Shown here: in pieces, positions 51,268-60,603 of the stretch
How the letters are laid out: each line of letters begins with the position of its first letter
How positions within the stretch are numbered: position 1 is the stretch's first letter
Origin: JAFAGX01 sp035623255
GTDB taxonomy: Bacteria > Acidobacteriota > Terriglobia > Terriglobales > Acidobacteriaceae
Direction of reading: 5' to 3'
Assembly: GCA_035623255.1 (NCBI GenBank)
Contig: DASPTU010000106.1
Span: 3,077-67,076, forward strand
DNA: 64,000 nucleotides
Notes under the pieces: model-generated
What the model was told of the DNA's origin: nothing
The model's input: the letters and a program-made list of their open reading frames with translations, nothing else
The model's database searches: none
Translations under genes and position numbers: made by a program

Positions 51268-53739
51268 TCACTCATACCTCAATGCGACCATCGGATCGAC
51301 TGTGCTGGCACGTCTGGCCGGGACGTAACAGGCGGCCAAAGCAACCAGAATCAACAGCAGTGCGACAGCCGAAAACGTGATCGGATCGTGCGTGCTCACT
51401 CCGTACAGTAAACTCGCCATCAGTCGCATCAGTGCGAACCCGGCAAAAAGACCGATCCCGACCCCGATCAGCGCCATCTTTCCGGCTTGCGACAGCACCA
51501 TTCGCAATACATCAGCCTGTTTCGCTCCCAGTGCCATGCGAATTCCGATTTCGTGGGTGCGCTGGCTTGCGATGTAAGAAATCACGCCATAAATGCCAAC
51601 CGACGCGAGCACGGTCGCGAGCACGGCAAATACGCCAAGCAGCATCATCGCGAAGCGCTGTGTGGCTAGCGATTCGGCGATGATGTCCGTCATCGTCCTG
51701 GTCCGGTAAACAACAATGTCGCTGTTCACTGACTGCACCGCACCGCTGATGGGGCGCACATCACGGATAATCCTCGGGTCTGTCCGTGCCGCCACTTGCA
51801 CATCATGCGCAAACAAACTCAGAAAGCCCTCAGGAGTTTGGAGAAGAGAAAAATAACACTGGGCGTGAACGGGAGACTTTTCGTTCTCATCGAGGCCCCA
51901 CTGCTTCACATGCCCCACGATCCCCACGATCTCTGCGGTTGTATTCAGGATGCTGAAGTGCACGCGCTGGCCGATAGGGTCGCGGTTTCCCAGAAAACGT
52001 TTAGCGAATTGTTCGTCGATCACGATCACAGGCAGAGCAGTTTCGCTGTCGGCTTCCGTGAAGAAACGGCCGCGCACCAGGGGGATTCTCATTACTTTGA
52101 GATAGTCGGGTTGGGTCACGTAGAAGAGAGAATTTTTCATTTCCGACTGTGAAGCAGGCTTGGGCTCTCCTTCGAACCACAATGGGATTTCCGAATCACC
52201 CCACATCGGAGAAGACCCCGCGGTTAAGGAAACGTTTTCGACCCCTGCGGTGGCGCCTATGGCGTCATGAAGTTGGCGAAAGGCGGATCGGATTTCCGCA
52301 GGCGTCTTGCCGAAGGGTTTGCCTGCTGTAAGCTCGAAGCTCAGCACGTTTCGTGGATCGAATCCCGGATTGACATCCCAGAGCTTTCCTATGCTTCGGA
52401 TCATGAGCCCAGCGCCCGTGAGCAGAACCAGGGCCAGCCCCATTTCCACAGCGACGATCACACCCTGTGTTCGGTGCCGTCCGCTTGTGCCCCGACCGCC
52501 CTCTTTCAGGATCTCTTGCAGGTTTGTCCCGGAAGTTTTTAGAGCAGGTACCAAGCCGAACAAAATACCAGCAAGCAGTGAAGCACCGAAGGTGAACAGC
52601 AGCACGCGGCCATCCAGATGAATCTCCTCGGCCCGAGGCAATGCATCAGGCAGCACTCTCATAGCCGCATGCGTTCCCCATGCGGCGACGAACAAACCCA
52701 ACGTTCCGCCGATCAGCGCCAGCAATACGCTTTCAGTCAGGACTTGCCGGACGATTCGTCCCGGGCTGGCCCCAAGAGCAGTTCGCACGGCAACTTCCCG
52801 CATCCTCGCTGTCGACCGCGCCAACAGCAGGTTTGCGACGTTTGCGCAAGCGATCAACAGAACAAAACCCACCGCGGCTAGAAGTACCAGGAGGAAGGGC
52901 TGGATGTCCCCAAAGAAGTTGTTCTCGTCTCCAACGAGGTTTTGCTTTAGCGGCATGAGCGTAATGCCGGAGTCTCTATTGCTATCGGGATAGACTTGTG
53001 CCAGGTGTGCGGCGACGGCACTCATGTCCGCTCTCGCTTGCTCCACCGTAACTCCCCGCTTCAGTCTGCCGACGGCATCCATGCCCATGCCGGTACGCCG
53101 GTCCCGAAACAGCGGATCGTTCCACTGTCCGAGGGGCACATAAACGTCTTTGTCCTCACTAAAGTTATTGTTCCGATAGTGGAAATTGGCTGGGACGACG
53201 CCAATTATGGTGTACAAGATGTCGTTAAGATTCAGCGATTTTCCGACCACGTCTGGCGAGGAGCCGAATTTGTTCTTCCACAACTCCGCGCTGATCAGCG
53301 CCACTGGCGCTCCACCCAAGAGGTCCTCTGATTCCGCGAACGCTCGCCCAATAACCGGCTTCACTCCGAAGAGCGGAAAGAATGACGCGGAAATCATTCC
53401 GCCCTTTAGCCGTTCTGGCTTGCCCATTTGGGTGAGATTAAAGTCTTCCGAACGATATGCCGCGATGGCGGAAAACGAACGATTGTCCCGCTGCCAATCA
53501 AGAAAATTTGGATAGGAGATCGAAGACTCAGCGAATTGGGTGGTTCGCTGGTATAGAGCCATCAGTTGCTCTGGCTGCGGATATGGCAGCGGATTCAGCA
53601 GCACTCCATTGACGACCGAAAAAATGGCTGTATTCGCGCCGATGCCCAAGGCCAGAGTAATGATGGCGACCACTGCGAACCCCGGCGATTTCCGCAGCAT
53701 GCGCACGCCATACCGAATGTCCTGGAGCAAGGTTTCCAT
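51268..53739 (-). CDS. MacB/FtsX-type ABC permease 3 of efflux operon
   Basis: The 823-aa duplicated permease begins METLLQDIRYGVRMLRKSPG with the first helix right after. It has mid-protein helices (AAVGFVLLIACANVANLLLA) and a C-terminal set ending DPMVALRYE. ATG 53739 overlaps the TGA of ATPase 2 (TGATG). The three permeases of the operon share start, end and repeat layout and so derive from duplications, but they differ in the periplasmic domains. Confidence 0.88.
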   Translation of the reverse strand: METLLQDIRYGVRMLRKSPGFAVVAIITLALGIGANTAIFSVVNGVLLNPLPYPQPEQLMALYQRTTQFAESSISYPNFLDWQRDNRSFSAIAAYRSEDFNLTQMGKPERLKGGMISASFFPLFGVKPVIGRAFAESEDLLGGAPVALISAELWKNKFGSSPDVVGKSLNLNDILYTIIGVVPANFHYRNNNFSEDKDVYVPLGQWNDPLFRDRRTGMGMDAVGRLKRGVTVEQARADMSAVAAHLAQVYPDSNRDSGITLMPLKQNLVGDENNFFGDIQPFLLVLLAAVGFVLLIACANVANLLLARSTARMREVAVRTALGASPGRIVRQVLTESVLLALIGGTLGLFVAAWGTHAAMRVLPDALPRAEEIHLDGRVLLFTFGASLLAGILFGLVPALKTSGTNLQEILKEGGRGTSGRHRTQGVIVAVEMGLALVLLTGAGLMIRSIGKLWDVNPGFDPRNVLSFELTAGKPFGKTPAEIRSAFRQLHDAIGATAGVENVSLTAGSSPMWGDSEIPLWFEGEPKPASQSEMKNSLFYVTQPDYLKVMRIPLVRGRFFTEADSETALPVIVIDEQFAKRFLGNRDPIGQRVHFSILNTTAEIVGIVGHVKQWGLDENEKSPVHAQCYFSLLQTPEGFLSLFAHDVQVAARTDPRIIRDVRPISGAVQSVNSDIVVYRTRTMTDIIAESLATQRFAMMLLGVFAVLATVLASVGIYGVISYIASQRTHEIGIRMALGAKQADVLRMVLSQAGKMALIGVGIGLFAGFALMRLMASLLYGVSTHDPITFSAVALLLILVALAACYVPARRASTVDPMVALRYE

Positions 53740-54440
53740 CACGCAACCTCGACGCTCTCCTCGACAACTCGTCCGTCAAAAAGATGGATCTGGCGCTCGG
53801 CATGCTTGGCGAATCGCGGATCGTGAGTGACCATACAGATTGTCGCGCCTTCGCGGTGCAGGTCGCGCAGGAGGTCCATCACTGCTTCGGCGTTCCGTGA
53901 ATCGAGGTTTCCGGTAGGCTCGTCCGCCAGCAGGATCGAAGGTGAACCGGCCAAAGCACGGGCCACGGCCACGCGCTGCTGCTGACCTCCGGAGAGCTGC
54001 GATGGGTAATGCTTCGTACGATGGTTCATCCCTACACGCTCCAATGCCGTATGCACTCGCTGCTTGCGGTCTGCTGAAGGCATGCCGCGATACGTGAGAG
54101 GCAGTTCCACGTTTTCGTACACATTCAGGTCGCCAATGAGATTGAAGCTCTGAAAGATGAATCCGATTTCGCGGTTGCGAATGCGGGACCGCTCACTGAT
54201 GTTTAGGTTCGCGACCGGCTGGCCATTCAGAACGTAGGTTCCGTTCGACGGCGAATCGAGCAAGCCAATGAGAGCGAGCAAGGTTGACTTGCCTGAGCCG
54301 GACGGTCCAGCAATCGACACGTATTCTCCTTTGCGAATCTCCATATGAATCCCGGAGAGGGCGTGAGTCTCAACCTCATCGGTGTAGAAAACCTTGGTGA
54401 TGTTTTCCATGCGAATCATCGTGCCGTTGCTGCCTGCCAT
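53739..54440 (-). CDS. ABC transporter ATPase (MacB/LolD type) 2
   Basis: The 233-aa protein has Walker A GPSGSGKST, Q-loop FQSFNLIGDLNVYEN, signature LSGGQQQRVAVARA, Walker B ILLADEPTGNLDS and H-loop THDPRF. It is a closer match to canonical MacB-type ATPases than ATPase 1. It follows the membrane-fusion protein gene by 42 bp and is coupled to permease 3. Confidence 0.93.
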   Translation of the reverse strand: MAGSNGTMIRMENITKVFYTDEVETHALSGIHMEIRKGEYVSIAGPSGSGKSTLLALIGLLDSPSNGTYVLNGQPVANLNISERSRIRNREIGFIFQSFNLIGDLNVYENVELPLTYRGMPSADRKQRVHTALERVGMNHRTKHYPSQLSGGQQQRVAVARALAGSPSILLADEPTGNLDSRNAEAVMDLLRDLHREGATICMVTHDPRFAKHAERQIHLFDGRVVEESVEVA

Positions 54441-54482
54441 ATCGCTTCCTTTGTATTGATTTTTTTGGCCTTGATTCGGCCT

Positions 54483-55742
54483 TCACTCAAGTCGGATCCG
54501 GTCGAAGTTGTCCCAGCGCGACATGTCCGACAAAACTACCTGATCTCCCTGTTGCAGTCCTTGTAGAATTTCAACCGTATTGACGGAACTCCGCCCCAGC
54601 TTCACCTGTGCCCGCACCGCGGTAGTTCCATCCGGCTCCAGTTTGAACATCCCCACAGTGCTCTGTTCCTGACCGAACGCCGGCCGGCCGACGTATAAGA
54701 CATTTTCCATTTTTTCGAGATCGATCGTCCCGTCGACACTGAGGTCGGGCCGCGCACCTTGCGGTAGCGCGCTGTCCAGCGCCACATCCACACTGACAGT
54801 CCCGTTTTGTACAGACGGATCAATGCGGGTAACGTGACCAGAAATTACGCCATTATGGGTATCGACGGATGCCGGTTGCCCAAGTTGGATATCCTTGGCC
54901 TGCGTCTCGGCAATCTTCAGCTCGGCTTTGAGTCGCTGCGGCTGAACAACCTTCGCCAGTGTTGTGCCTGGGGTTACCCACTGTCCCACCTTCAACGGAA
55001 GCTCCTGTAGAACCCCGGAGATCCCAGCCCTCACCGTTAACTTCGCAAACTGCTCCTGTTTTAAGTTCGCCAAAGCGCGAATCTGCTCGAGCTCAGCTTG
55101 CTTTGCCTGCAACTGCGCCTGCAGAACTTCTGTGCTGTTCACCAGTCTTTGCTTCTCAATATCGTTCCGCGTGGCCAATTCGTCAGCCTTCTGGTTGGAA
55201 ACCTTTTCGCTGAGTTGGGAGATGACACCTAACCTTGCCAGTTGGGTGTCGATATCGGCTTGCATCTTGGCTTGGCTGTATTCTGACTGCGCCTGTGCAG
55301 CCACAGACTTCTGCGCCAGAACCTGACTGGCCAGCTGGGTTTGCAGGTTCTTGTAGTCGGCCTCGTCCGCTTTCAACTTCAGAGAGGCATCCAGAGTTTC
55401 CTGCTGAAGCTGCGGATTACTCATCTCCAGTAATACGGTTTCGGGCTTCACCGAGGTTCCCGGAAGTTCCAGAATTTTATCGACGCGACCCTCGGTGATG
55501 GCGGGTATCCACTGAATTGAGCCTTCCATCGGTACCAGCGTGCCGAGTCCGCGCACCTGCCGAAGTACCGAGCCACGTTTCACAGTATCGATCCATACCG
55601 TCGAGCGTTCTACCGTGGGGGCGGCGGGTTTCAGCCGGGACAGGCCCATGGTGACCAAAGCCAGGCAGACGATTCCAACCGCTATATAAATGATCTGGCG
55701 CCGGCGTTTCTGCCGCGCCACATTAGGGCGAGCAATATCCAT
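54483..55742 (-). CDS. Periplasmic membrane-fusion (HlyD/MacA-like) protein
   Basis: The 419-aa protein has one N-terminal membrane anchor (IIYIAVGIVCLALVTMGL, about 17-34), a split lipoyl/barrel-sandwich domain and a long coiled-coil hairpin rich in Gln/Ala/Lys (about 115-230). A beta-barrel and C-terminal membrane-proximal domain follow. It links the inner-membrane permeases to TolC. It is the first gene of the nine-gene minus-strand operon. Upstream gap 55743-55891 carries a 14-bp perfect palindrome that could bind the operon's own regulator. Confidence 0.9.
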   Translation of the reverse strand: MDIARPNVARQKRRRQIIYIAVGIVCLALVTMGLSRLKPAAPTVERSTVWIDTVKRGSVLRQVRGLGTLVPMEGSIQWIPAITEGRVDKILELPGTSVKPETVLLEMSNPQLQQETLDASLKLKADEADYKNLQTQLASQVLAQKSVAAQAQSEYSQAKMQADIDTQLARLGVISQLSEKVSNQKADELATRNDIEKQRLVNSTEVLQAQLQAKQAELEQIRALANLKQEQFAKLTVRAGISGVLQELPLKVGQWVTPGTTLAKVVQPQRLKAELKIAETQAKDIQLGQPASVDTHNGVISGHVTRIDPSVQNGTVSVDVALDSALPQGARPDLSVDGTIDLEKMENVLYVGRPAFGQEQSTVGMFKLEPDGTTAVRAQVKLGRSSVNTVEILQGLQQGDQVVLSDMSRWDNFDRIRLE

Positions 55743-55812
55743 GCTTTGAGGATTGGCACGCTTTCTACCACAGCGCGGTGTGTTTAATTGGCCTGATTTG
55801 AATCATTTGGAG

Positions 55813-55826
55813 CGCAGTGCACTGCG
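55813..55826. promoter_or_regulatory. Perfect 14-bp palindrome upstream of the efflux operon
   Basis: CGCAGTGCACTGCG lies about 70-85 bp upstream of the membrane-fusion gene. That is a usual distance for an NtrC-type activator site. The regulator is encoded in the same operon, so autoregulation is plausible; binding is not shown by the sequence. Confidence 0.4.
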
Positions 55827-55891
55827 GTCGAAACTGACCTTTTGCCCGTTAATGGGAAGCACTGTCCGAATACGAACAGGAACACTGTGCG

Positions 55892-56449
55892 TTACGCCCG
55901 GGCTTTATCGATCATCTGATCCCAGATCCCTTTGGATTTTAGGATCAATTCAACGGCTTCGCGCACCGCACCGCGGCCGGCAAGAGCTTTCGTCACGTAG
56001 TGTGCTGCACGCTTAACCTCGGGAACCGCGTCACCTACAGCGATCGCCAAGCCCACACGCTGCATTAAGGGCAAATCCGGAAGATCATCGCCGATGAATC
56101 CAACAATCGGATCAGAGACCCCTGCCTTCTTCAGGATCTCGTTATAGGCAGGCATTTTCACCGCCTGCTTCATATAAATGAAGTCCATGTTCACTTCGTG
56201 CGCCCGGCGTAGAAGGGCCGGACTTTCCCGGCCTGTAATGCAGCCGGTAAGCAGGCCGGCTGTATGCGCCAAAGTAAGACCCTGGCCATCGTGCGCGTCG
56301 AAGGTTTTGATTTCGAGAGCTGTGCCATCATTTTGCGAAAGCAGCGTAACGCTGCCATCAGTCATTGTGCCGTCTACGTCCATGAGCAGCAATCTGATCT
56401 GTGCAGCCCGTTTTCTAAGCGCGGCCGGGATCCTTGCGATGTTCCTCAA
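55892..56449 (-). CDS. kdsC: HAD phosphatase, KdsC family (KDO-8-phosphate phosphatase)
   Basis: The 185-aa cap-less HAD protein has DVDGTMTDG with nucleophile Asp24 and Asp26, CITGRES (motif II) and GFIGDDLPDLPLM (motif IV). These match KdsC length and motifs. It hydrolyses 3-deoxy-manno-octulosonate 8-phosphate in lipopolysaccharide core synthesis. No kdsA or kpsF neighbour is in the window, so a related sugar-acid phosphatase remains possible. Confidence 0.82.
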   Translation of the reverse strand: MRNIARIPAALRKRAAQIRLLLMDVDGTMTDGSVTLLSQNDGTALEIKTFDAHDGQGLTLAHTAGLLTGCITGRESPALLRRAHEVNMDFIYMKQAVKMPAYNEILKKAGVSDPIVGFIGDDLPDLPLMQRVGLAIAVGDAVPEVKRAAHYVTKALAGRGAVREAVELILKSKGIWDQMIDKARA

Positions 56450-56618
56450 TAAGCCCTCCCTTGAACCGAAACAGCATACGGTAAAACCATGAGGTTCATA
56501 AAGTCATAGAAGAACCAGTTTCCCCCTCCAAGCTAAGTGCGAGAACAACAACTAGACTCTGCGTTATCCTAGAGGCGTCTTCTAGGCGTGGGGTGTCTGG
56601 CACCCGCTGGATCGAACT

Positions 56619-57455
56619 GTGATTTCAGTCTTACAACTCGGAATGATCGACTACGCTACGGGATTACGTCTTCAGCAGCGCCTCGTCGCACTGCGTAAGG
56701 AGAAGAGAACTGGTGACGTTCTTCTTTTGCTGGAGCACGATTCCGTTATCACTCTGGGAAGAAACGCCAAACCTGCCAATGTGATTGCTTCCGCAGTTGA
56801 GCTCGCTGAACGCCACGTTGAGGTATTCGAATGCGACCGCGGCGGTGATGTAACCTTTCACGGCGAAGGACAACTCGTCGCTTACCCGATTTTCGATCTG
56901 AGGGAAATGCGTGCGGCGGACGGAACGCGAAAAACTCTAGGAGCCGTGGAGTACGTTCGAGGGCTGGAGGAAGTGCTCATCCGGACTTGCGCCGATTTTG
57001 GTATTGCCACACAAAGAATCAAGGGATTGACCGGTGTTTGGACCGCACCAACTTCGCCATTGCGAGCGGAGCAGGACAATTCCCCCGCAAATTCGATCGA
57101 CCTCCCTCTGGATCAGGAGGCAAAAGTCGCCGCGATCGGTGTTCATATCTCACGCGGTGTGACGTCACATGGACTCGCTTTGAACGTGAATACCGATCTC
57201 AGCTATTTCAATCTCATCATCCCGTGTGGCATCACCTCTAAGCCCGTCACATCGATGGCGAGAGAGTTAGGCCGCGAGGTTTCGATGCAGGCGGTGGCAA
57301 ATTCAGTCTCCCACAATTTCGGCGTTGTCTTTGATTTGCAGATGCTCTGGCTCGAAGATCTCGAATCACTGTTGGGAGCACCTGTAGGCATACCCTTGAA
57401 AGTGCCTGCCGAATTGAGGCAAATCCACAAAGAAGAAGATACGTTCTGGGCGTGA
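56619..57455 (+). CDS. lipB: Octanoyl-[acyl carrier protein] transferase LipB
   Basis: The 278-aa protein (GTG start) has DRGGDVTFHGEGQLVAYP, the LipB signature around His81. Lys169 (AKVAAIGVHISRG) and Cys203 (IIPCGI) are the predicted catalytic dyad. An insertion of about 25 residues (140-165, Asp/Ser/Pro-rich) makes it longer than E. coli LipB. It transfers octanoate to lipoyl domains, matching the lipoyl E2 encoded 3 kb downstream. The reading direction and short gap suggest it heads the dehydrogenase cluster. Confidence 0.92.
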   Translation: MISVLQLGMIDYATGLRLQQRLVALRKEKRTGDVLLLLEHDSVITLGRNAKPANVIASAVELAERHVEVFECDRGGDVTFHGEGQLVAYPIFDLREMRAADGTRKTLGAVEYVRGLEEVLIRTCADFGIATQRIKGLTGVWTAPTSPLRAEQDNSPANSIDLPLDQEAKVAAIGVHISRGVTSHGLALNVNTDLSYFNLIIPCGITSKPVTSMARELGREVSMQAVANSVSHNFGVVFDLQMLWLEDLESLLGAPVGIPLKVPAELRQIHKEEDTFWA

Positions 57456-57530
57456 TGTGGGCGATATTCCCTTCTTCGCGGTGTGGTTAAATTAGATTTG
57501 ACGCCCTGAGTTAGCATTTGATTGGGATCG

Positions 57531-58814
57531 ATGGCCACCAAGAAGAAAACCAAGGGAAATACCCGCAACAGCGCAAGTTCGAATGGACGGCGCACTGGGC
57601 AGCTTCCACCTGCATCTCAAAGGACTTACACGATCGCCGACTATCGCTTGGAGAAGCCGGATTTCACCCTCAGGCAGGTGCGTAATGGCGCGGCGATTCG
57701 ATACGAAGTGGAGGGTCACCTCGCTGCCGAAGTTCCGCCCATTCGCGAATCGAAATATCTCAATAAGCAACAATGTCTGGATATTTATCGCTGGATGCTC
57801 CTCAACCGCAAGATGGAGACGGCGCTCGAGAATCTCTACAAACAGGGCAAGGTGGTAGGTGGAGTTTACTTCGGGTTGGGCCAGGAGGCATGTTCGTGTG
57901 CTTCGGCATACGCGCTCAAAGCTGACGAATGGCTTGGGCCGATGATTCGGAATCAGGGATCTCTGCTGGTTCGGGGCTTCTCGCCACGCGACATCATGAT
58001 GCAGTACATGGCGAAGGCCGGCTCGCCGACAAAGGGACGGGATGCGTCGTCACACTTCGGTGACATTCAGAAACACCACGTTGTCGCCCCGATATCTACT
58101 CTCGGTGACTTGATTCCCGTGCTCGCCGGAGTGGCTCTCGGGGCCAGGCTCCAGGGTCGCAACATCGCGGTGATGACTTACATCGGTGATGGAGGACAAT
58201 CTACCGGCGTCACTTATGAGGGCCTCAACTTCTCTGCCGTCCAAAATCTCGGGTTGGTTTTGTTCGTGGAAAACAATCTCTGGGGATATTCGACGCCGGC
58301 GGACATGCAATTTCGAGTAAAGGATTTGGCCGAGCGGGCCATCGCCTACGGGATTCCGGGCGTAATTGTGGATGGTACCGATGCTTGCCAGGTTTACGAC
58401 GCAGCCCACGAAGCTTGTCAGCGCGCCCGACGCGGTGAGGGACCGACACTCATCGAAGCTAAGATGATGCGCATGAAAGGACACGCGATCCATGATGCGG
58501 CTGAATATGTTCCCAAACCTCTTTTTGAGTATTGGCGCAAACGCGATCCGATTGCGCGGTTTGAAAGATATCTGCTCAGCAAGAAGTGGCTGACGTCTGG
58601 CGATAATCAGAAACTGGTTGCTGACGTTGAACGGCAACTGGAAGCTGACCGCGACTATGCCGTGAACTCGCCCATGCCCAAACCCGAATCCGCCGCCGGC
58701 GGAGTGTACTGCGAGAATGGTTGTCACGAAATTAAACCGAAATACGGAGTGCCCAAGGTAAAAACTGGACCAGCCATTGCACACGACAGTGAACGAGCGA
58801 TGCACTTGAAGTGA
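57531..58814 (+). CDS. pdhA: 2-oxoacid dehydrogenase E1 alpha subunit (pyruvate/branched-chain type)
   Basis: The protein is 427 aa from ATG 57531; an upstream in-frame TTG (57522) is less likely. The thiamine-diphosphate motif is GDGGQSTGVTYEGLNFSAVQN...VENN, and the phosphorylation-loop region RMKGHAIHDAAEYVP is present. The N-terminus is long, basic and low-complexity (KKKTKGNTRNSASSNGRR). It forms the decarboxylating E1 with the beta subunit that starts 62 bp on. Pyruvate versus branched-chain specificity is not certain. Confidence 0.85.
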   Translation: MATKKKTKGNTRNSASSNGRRTGQLPPASQRTYTIADYRLEKPDFTLRQVRNGAAIRYEVEGHLAAEVPPIRESKYLNKQQCLDIYRWMLLNRKMETALENLYKQGKVVGGVYFGLGQEACSCASAYALKADEWLGPMIRNQGSLLVRGFSPRDIMMQYMAKAGSPTKGRDASSHFGDIQKHHVVAPISTLGDLIPVLAGVALGARLQGRNIAVMTYIGDGGQSTGVTYEGLNFSAVQNLGLVLFVENNLWGYSTPADMQFRVKDLAERAIAYGIPGVIVDGTDACQVYDAAHEACQRARRGEGPTLIEAKMMRMKGHAIHDAAEYVPKPLFEYWRKRDPIARFERYLLSKKWLTSGDNQKLVADVERQLEADRDYAVNSPMPKPESAAGGVYCENGCHEIKPKYGVPKVKTGPAIAHDSERAMHLK

Positions 58815-58876
58815 TATCTAACACTTACCGCACAATCGATGATCATTGTTACTTGTGTCATGGATGGAGAAACGAA

Positions 58877-59851
58877 ATGCCGGAACTGACCTATCTCGAA
58901 GCCATCCGCCAGGGGATCTGGGAGGAAATGGAACGGGACCCGACTGTCTTTTGCATTGGTCAGGACATCGGAATCTACGGCGGGGCGTTCAAGGTCACCG
59001 ACGGTTTTATCGACCGGTTTGGTCCGGAGCGTGTCATTGACACGCCGATCGCTGAGTCGGCAATTGTGGGAGCCGCCTTTGGCGCTTCCCTGACCGGCAT
59101 GCATCCAGTCGCTGAGTTTCAGTTCATGGATTTTATTGGCTGTGCGTTTAATCAGATCGTGAACATGGTGGCGAAGGCGCATTACCGGTGGGCAGCGCCG
59201 GCACCGCTGGTCATTCGCGGCCCCAGCGGAGGAAATGTGCACGGCGGGCCGTTTCATTCACAAAATCCCGAGATGTGGTTTGTACACGCACCCGGGTTGA
59301 AGGTTGTCTGTCCAGCTACCGCTTACGATGCGAAAGGGTTGATCAAAGCGTCGATTCGCGACAACAATCCTGTGATCTTTTTTGAGCACAAGTATCTTTA
59401 TCGTCGAATTAAAGAGGATATCCCGGCAGAAGATTACATCGTGCCGCTCGGGAAGGCTCGCGTTGCCCGGGAAGGTCGCGATCTGAGCATCATTACTTAT
59501 GCGGCCATGGTGCACCTCGCGTTGGAGGCCGCGGAAACTCTGGCGCGCGAGGGAATTGAAACAGAGATTCTCGACCTGCGCACCCTTTCTCCGCTGGATC
59601 GGGAAGCAATCGCGCGGACAGTACGGAAGACCAATAAAGTGATTCTGCTTCACGAAGACGTGCGTACCGGAGGCATGGCAGGTGAAATTGCGGCCGTCAT
59701 CGATGAAGAAGCTTTCGACGATCTCGACGGCCCGGTTGTTCGCATCACCGCGCAAGATTCGCCGGTGCCATTTTCTCCTCCGCAAGAGGAGTTTTTCCTG
59801 CCTAAGGTGAGCGACGTTGTTCGAGAAGCGCGCCGCTTGCGCTCTTATTAG
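58877..59851 (+). CDS. pdhB: 2-oxoacid dehydrogenase E1 beta subunit
   Basis: The 324-aa protein starts at MPELTYLEAIRQGIWEEM; ATG 58877 follows GGAGAAACGAA, while an in-frame extension to 58811 overlaps the alpha gene. Family motifs are GAAFGASLTGMHPVAEFQFMD, PSGGNVHGGPFHSQ and EDVRTGGMAGEIAAVI. It completes the alpha2beta2 E1 with the gene just upstream. Confidence 0.9.
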   Translation: MPELTYLEAIRQGIWEEMERDPTVFCIGQDIGIYGGAFKVTDGFIDRFGPERVIDTPIAESAIVGAAFGASLTGMHPVAEFQFMDFIGCAFNQIVNMVAKAHYRWAAPAPLVIRGPSGGNVHGGPFHSQNPEMWFVHAPGLKVVCPATAYDAKGLIKASIRDNNPVIFFEHKYLYRRIKEDIPAEDYIVPLGKARVAREGRDLSIITYAAMVHLALEAAETLAREGIETEILDLRTLSPLDREAIARTVRKTNKVILLHEDVRTGGMAGEIAAVIDEEAFDDLDGPVVRITAQDSPVPFSPPQEEFFLPKVSDVVREARRLRSY

Positions 59852-59965
59852 GTACAATTCGTCTTTGCGATCATTACAGCTGAACGGTAAGTCTGAACTG
59901 CGGTAGCGTAAGACCCAGCGTTACCGGCGCCACCTCGTACTTGTCTTGAAACGATTGGGGGAGAA

Positions 59966-60520
59966 ATGCGCTTTTTCCTTGGATTCGTGGTTGCTCTGCT
60001 TCTACTGGTAGTGATTTGCGCAGTCATACTTAATTTTGGATTCTTTGCGACCAGTGCCGACGTTACTCCGCCTGCTTTCGAGCGTCGCATCGCAAATTCC
60101 GCGTTGGATGCATCGATGGAGCGCCGTGCTCCGCGGCTGAACAATCCCGTATCGCCTACCGACGAAAATCTAATCGACGGGATGAAGATATACACAATGA
60201 ACTGCTCACTCTGCCATGGCACGCTTGATAACAAACCCAGTTTGCTGGAGAAGTCCTTTTACCCGCCCCCGCCGCAGCTGATCCTTGATCCGCTCGACGA
60301 TCCTGAATGGCACATCTACTACGCGGTGAGCAGAGGCGTACGCTACACGGGAATGCCGGCCTGGAGGCATGTTCTCAATGACGAAGACATGTGGAAGGTC
60401 GTTGCGTTCCTGTCGCGCGTTCAAAAGCTGCCTCCCAAAGTGCAGGACTATTGGAAAAATGCCTATGGAGTTGCTCCATTGCCGGCGGGCGAAGAAAAAC
60501 ATGACCACGAGAAGGACTAG
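59966..60520 (+). CDS. Small membrane-anchored cytochrome c
   Basis: The 184-aa protein has an N-terminal hydrophobic segment (FFLGFVVALLLLVVICAVIL, 3-22), probably an uncleaved anchor. One c-type heme site CSLCH (Cys80, Cys83, His84) and a likely axial Met130 in YTGMP follow, giving a cytochrome_CBB3/class I fold. It sits between E1 beta and E2 genes in the same direction, which is odd for a dehydrogenase complex. The likely role is electron transfer in the periplasm; the link to the complex may only be co-expression. Confidence 0.87.
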   Translation: MRFFLGFVVALLLLVVICAVILNFGFFATSADVTPPAFERRIANSALDASMERRAPRLNNPVSPTDENLIDGMKIYTMNCSLCHGTLDNKPSLLEKSFYPPPPQLILDPLDDPEWHIYYAVSRGVRYTGMPAWRHVLNDEDMWKVVAFLSRVQKLPPKVQDYWKNAYGVAPLPAGEEKHDHEKD

Positions 60521-60603
60521 GGTGATGTCTAATTATCGTTCGCTATAATGAAGAATTGCGCTCGGCCTCAGAATGTGACTGAGGACGCGGGGAAGAGGGA
60601 ATA

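Noticed and set aside
55755..55770. Possible sigma-54 -24/-12 promoter on the minus strand before the membrane-fusion gene
   Set aside because: GG-N10-GC spacing fits, but transcription would start only a few bases before the ATG and the flanking consensus is poor.
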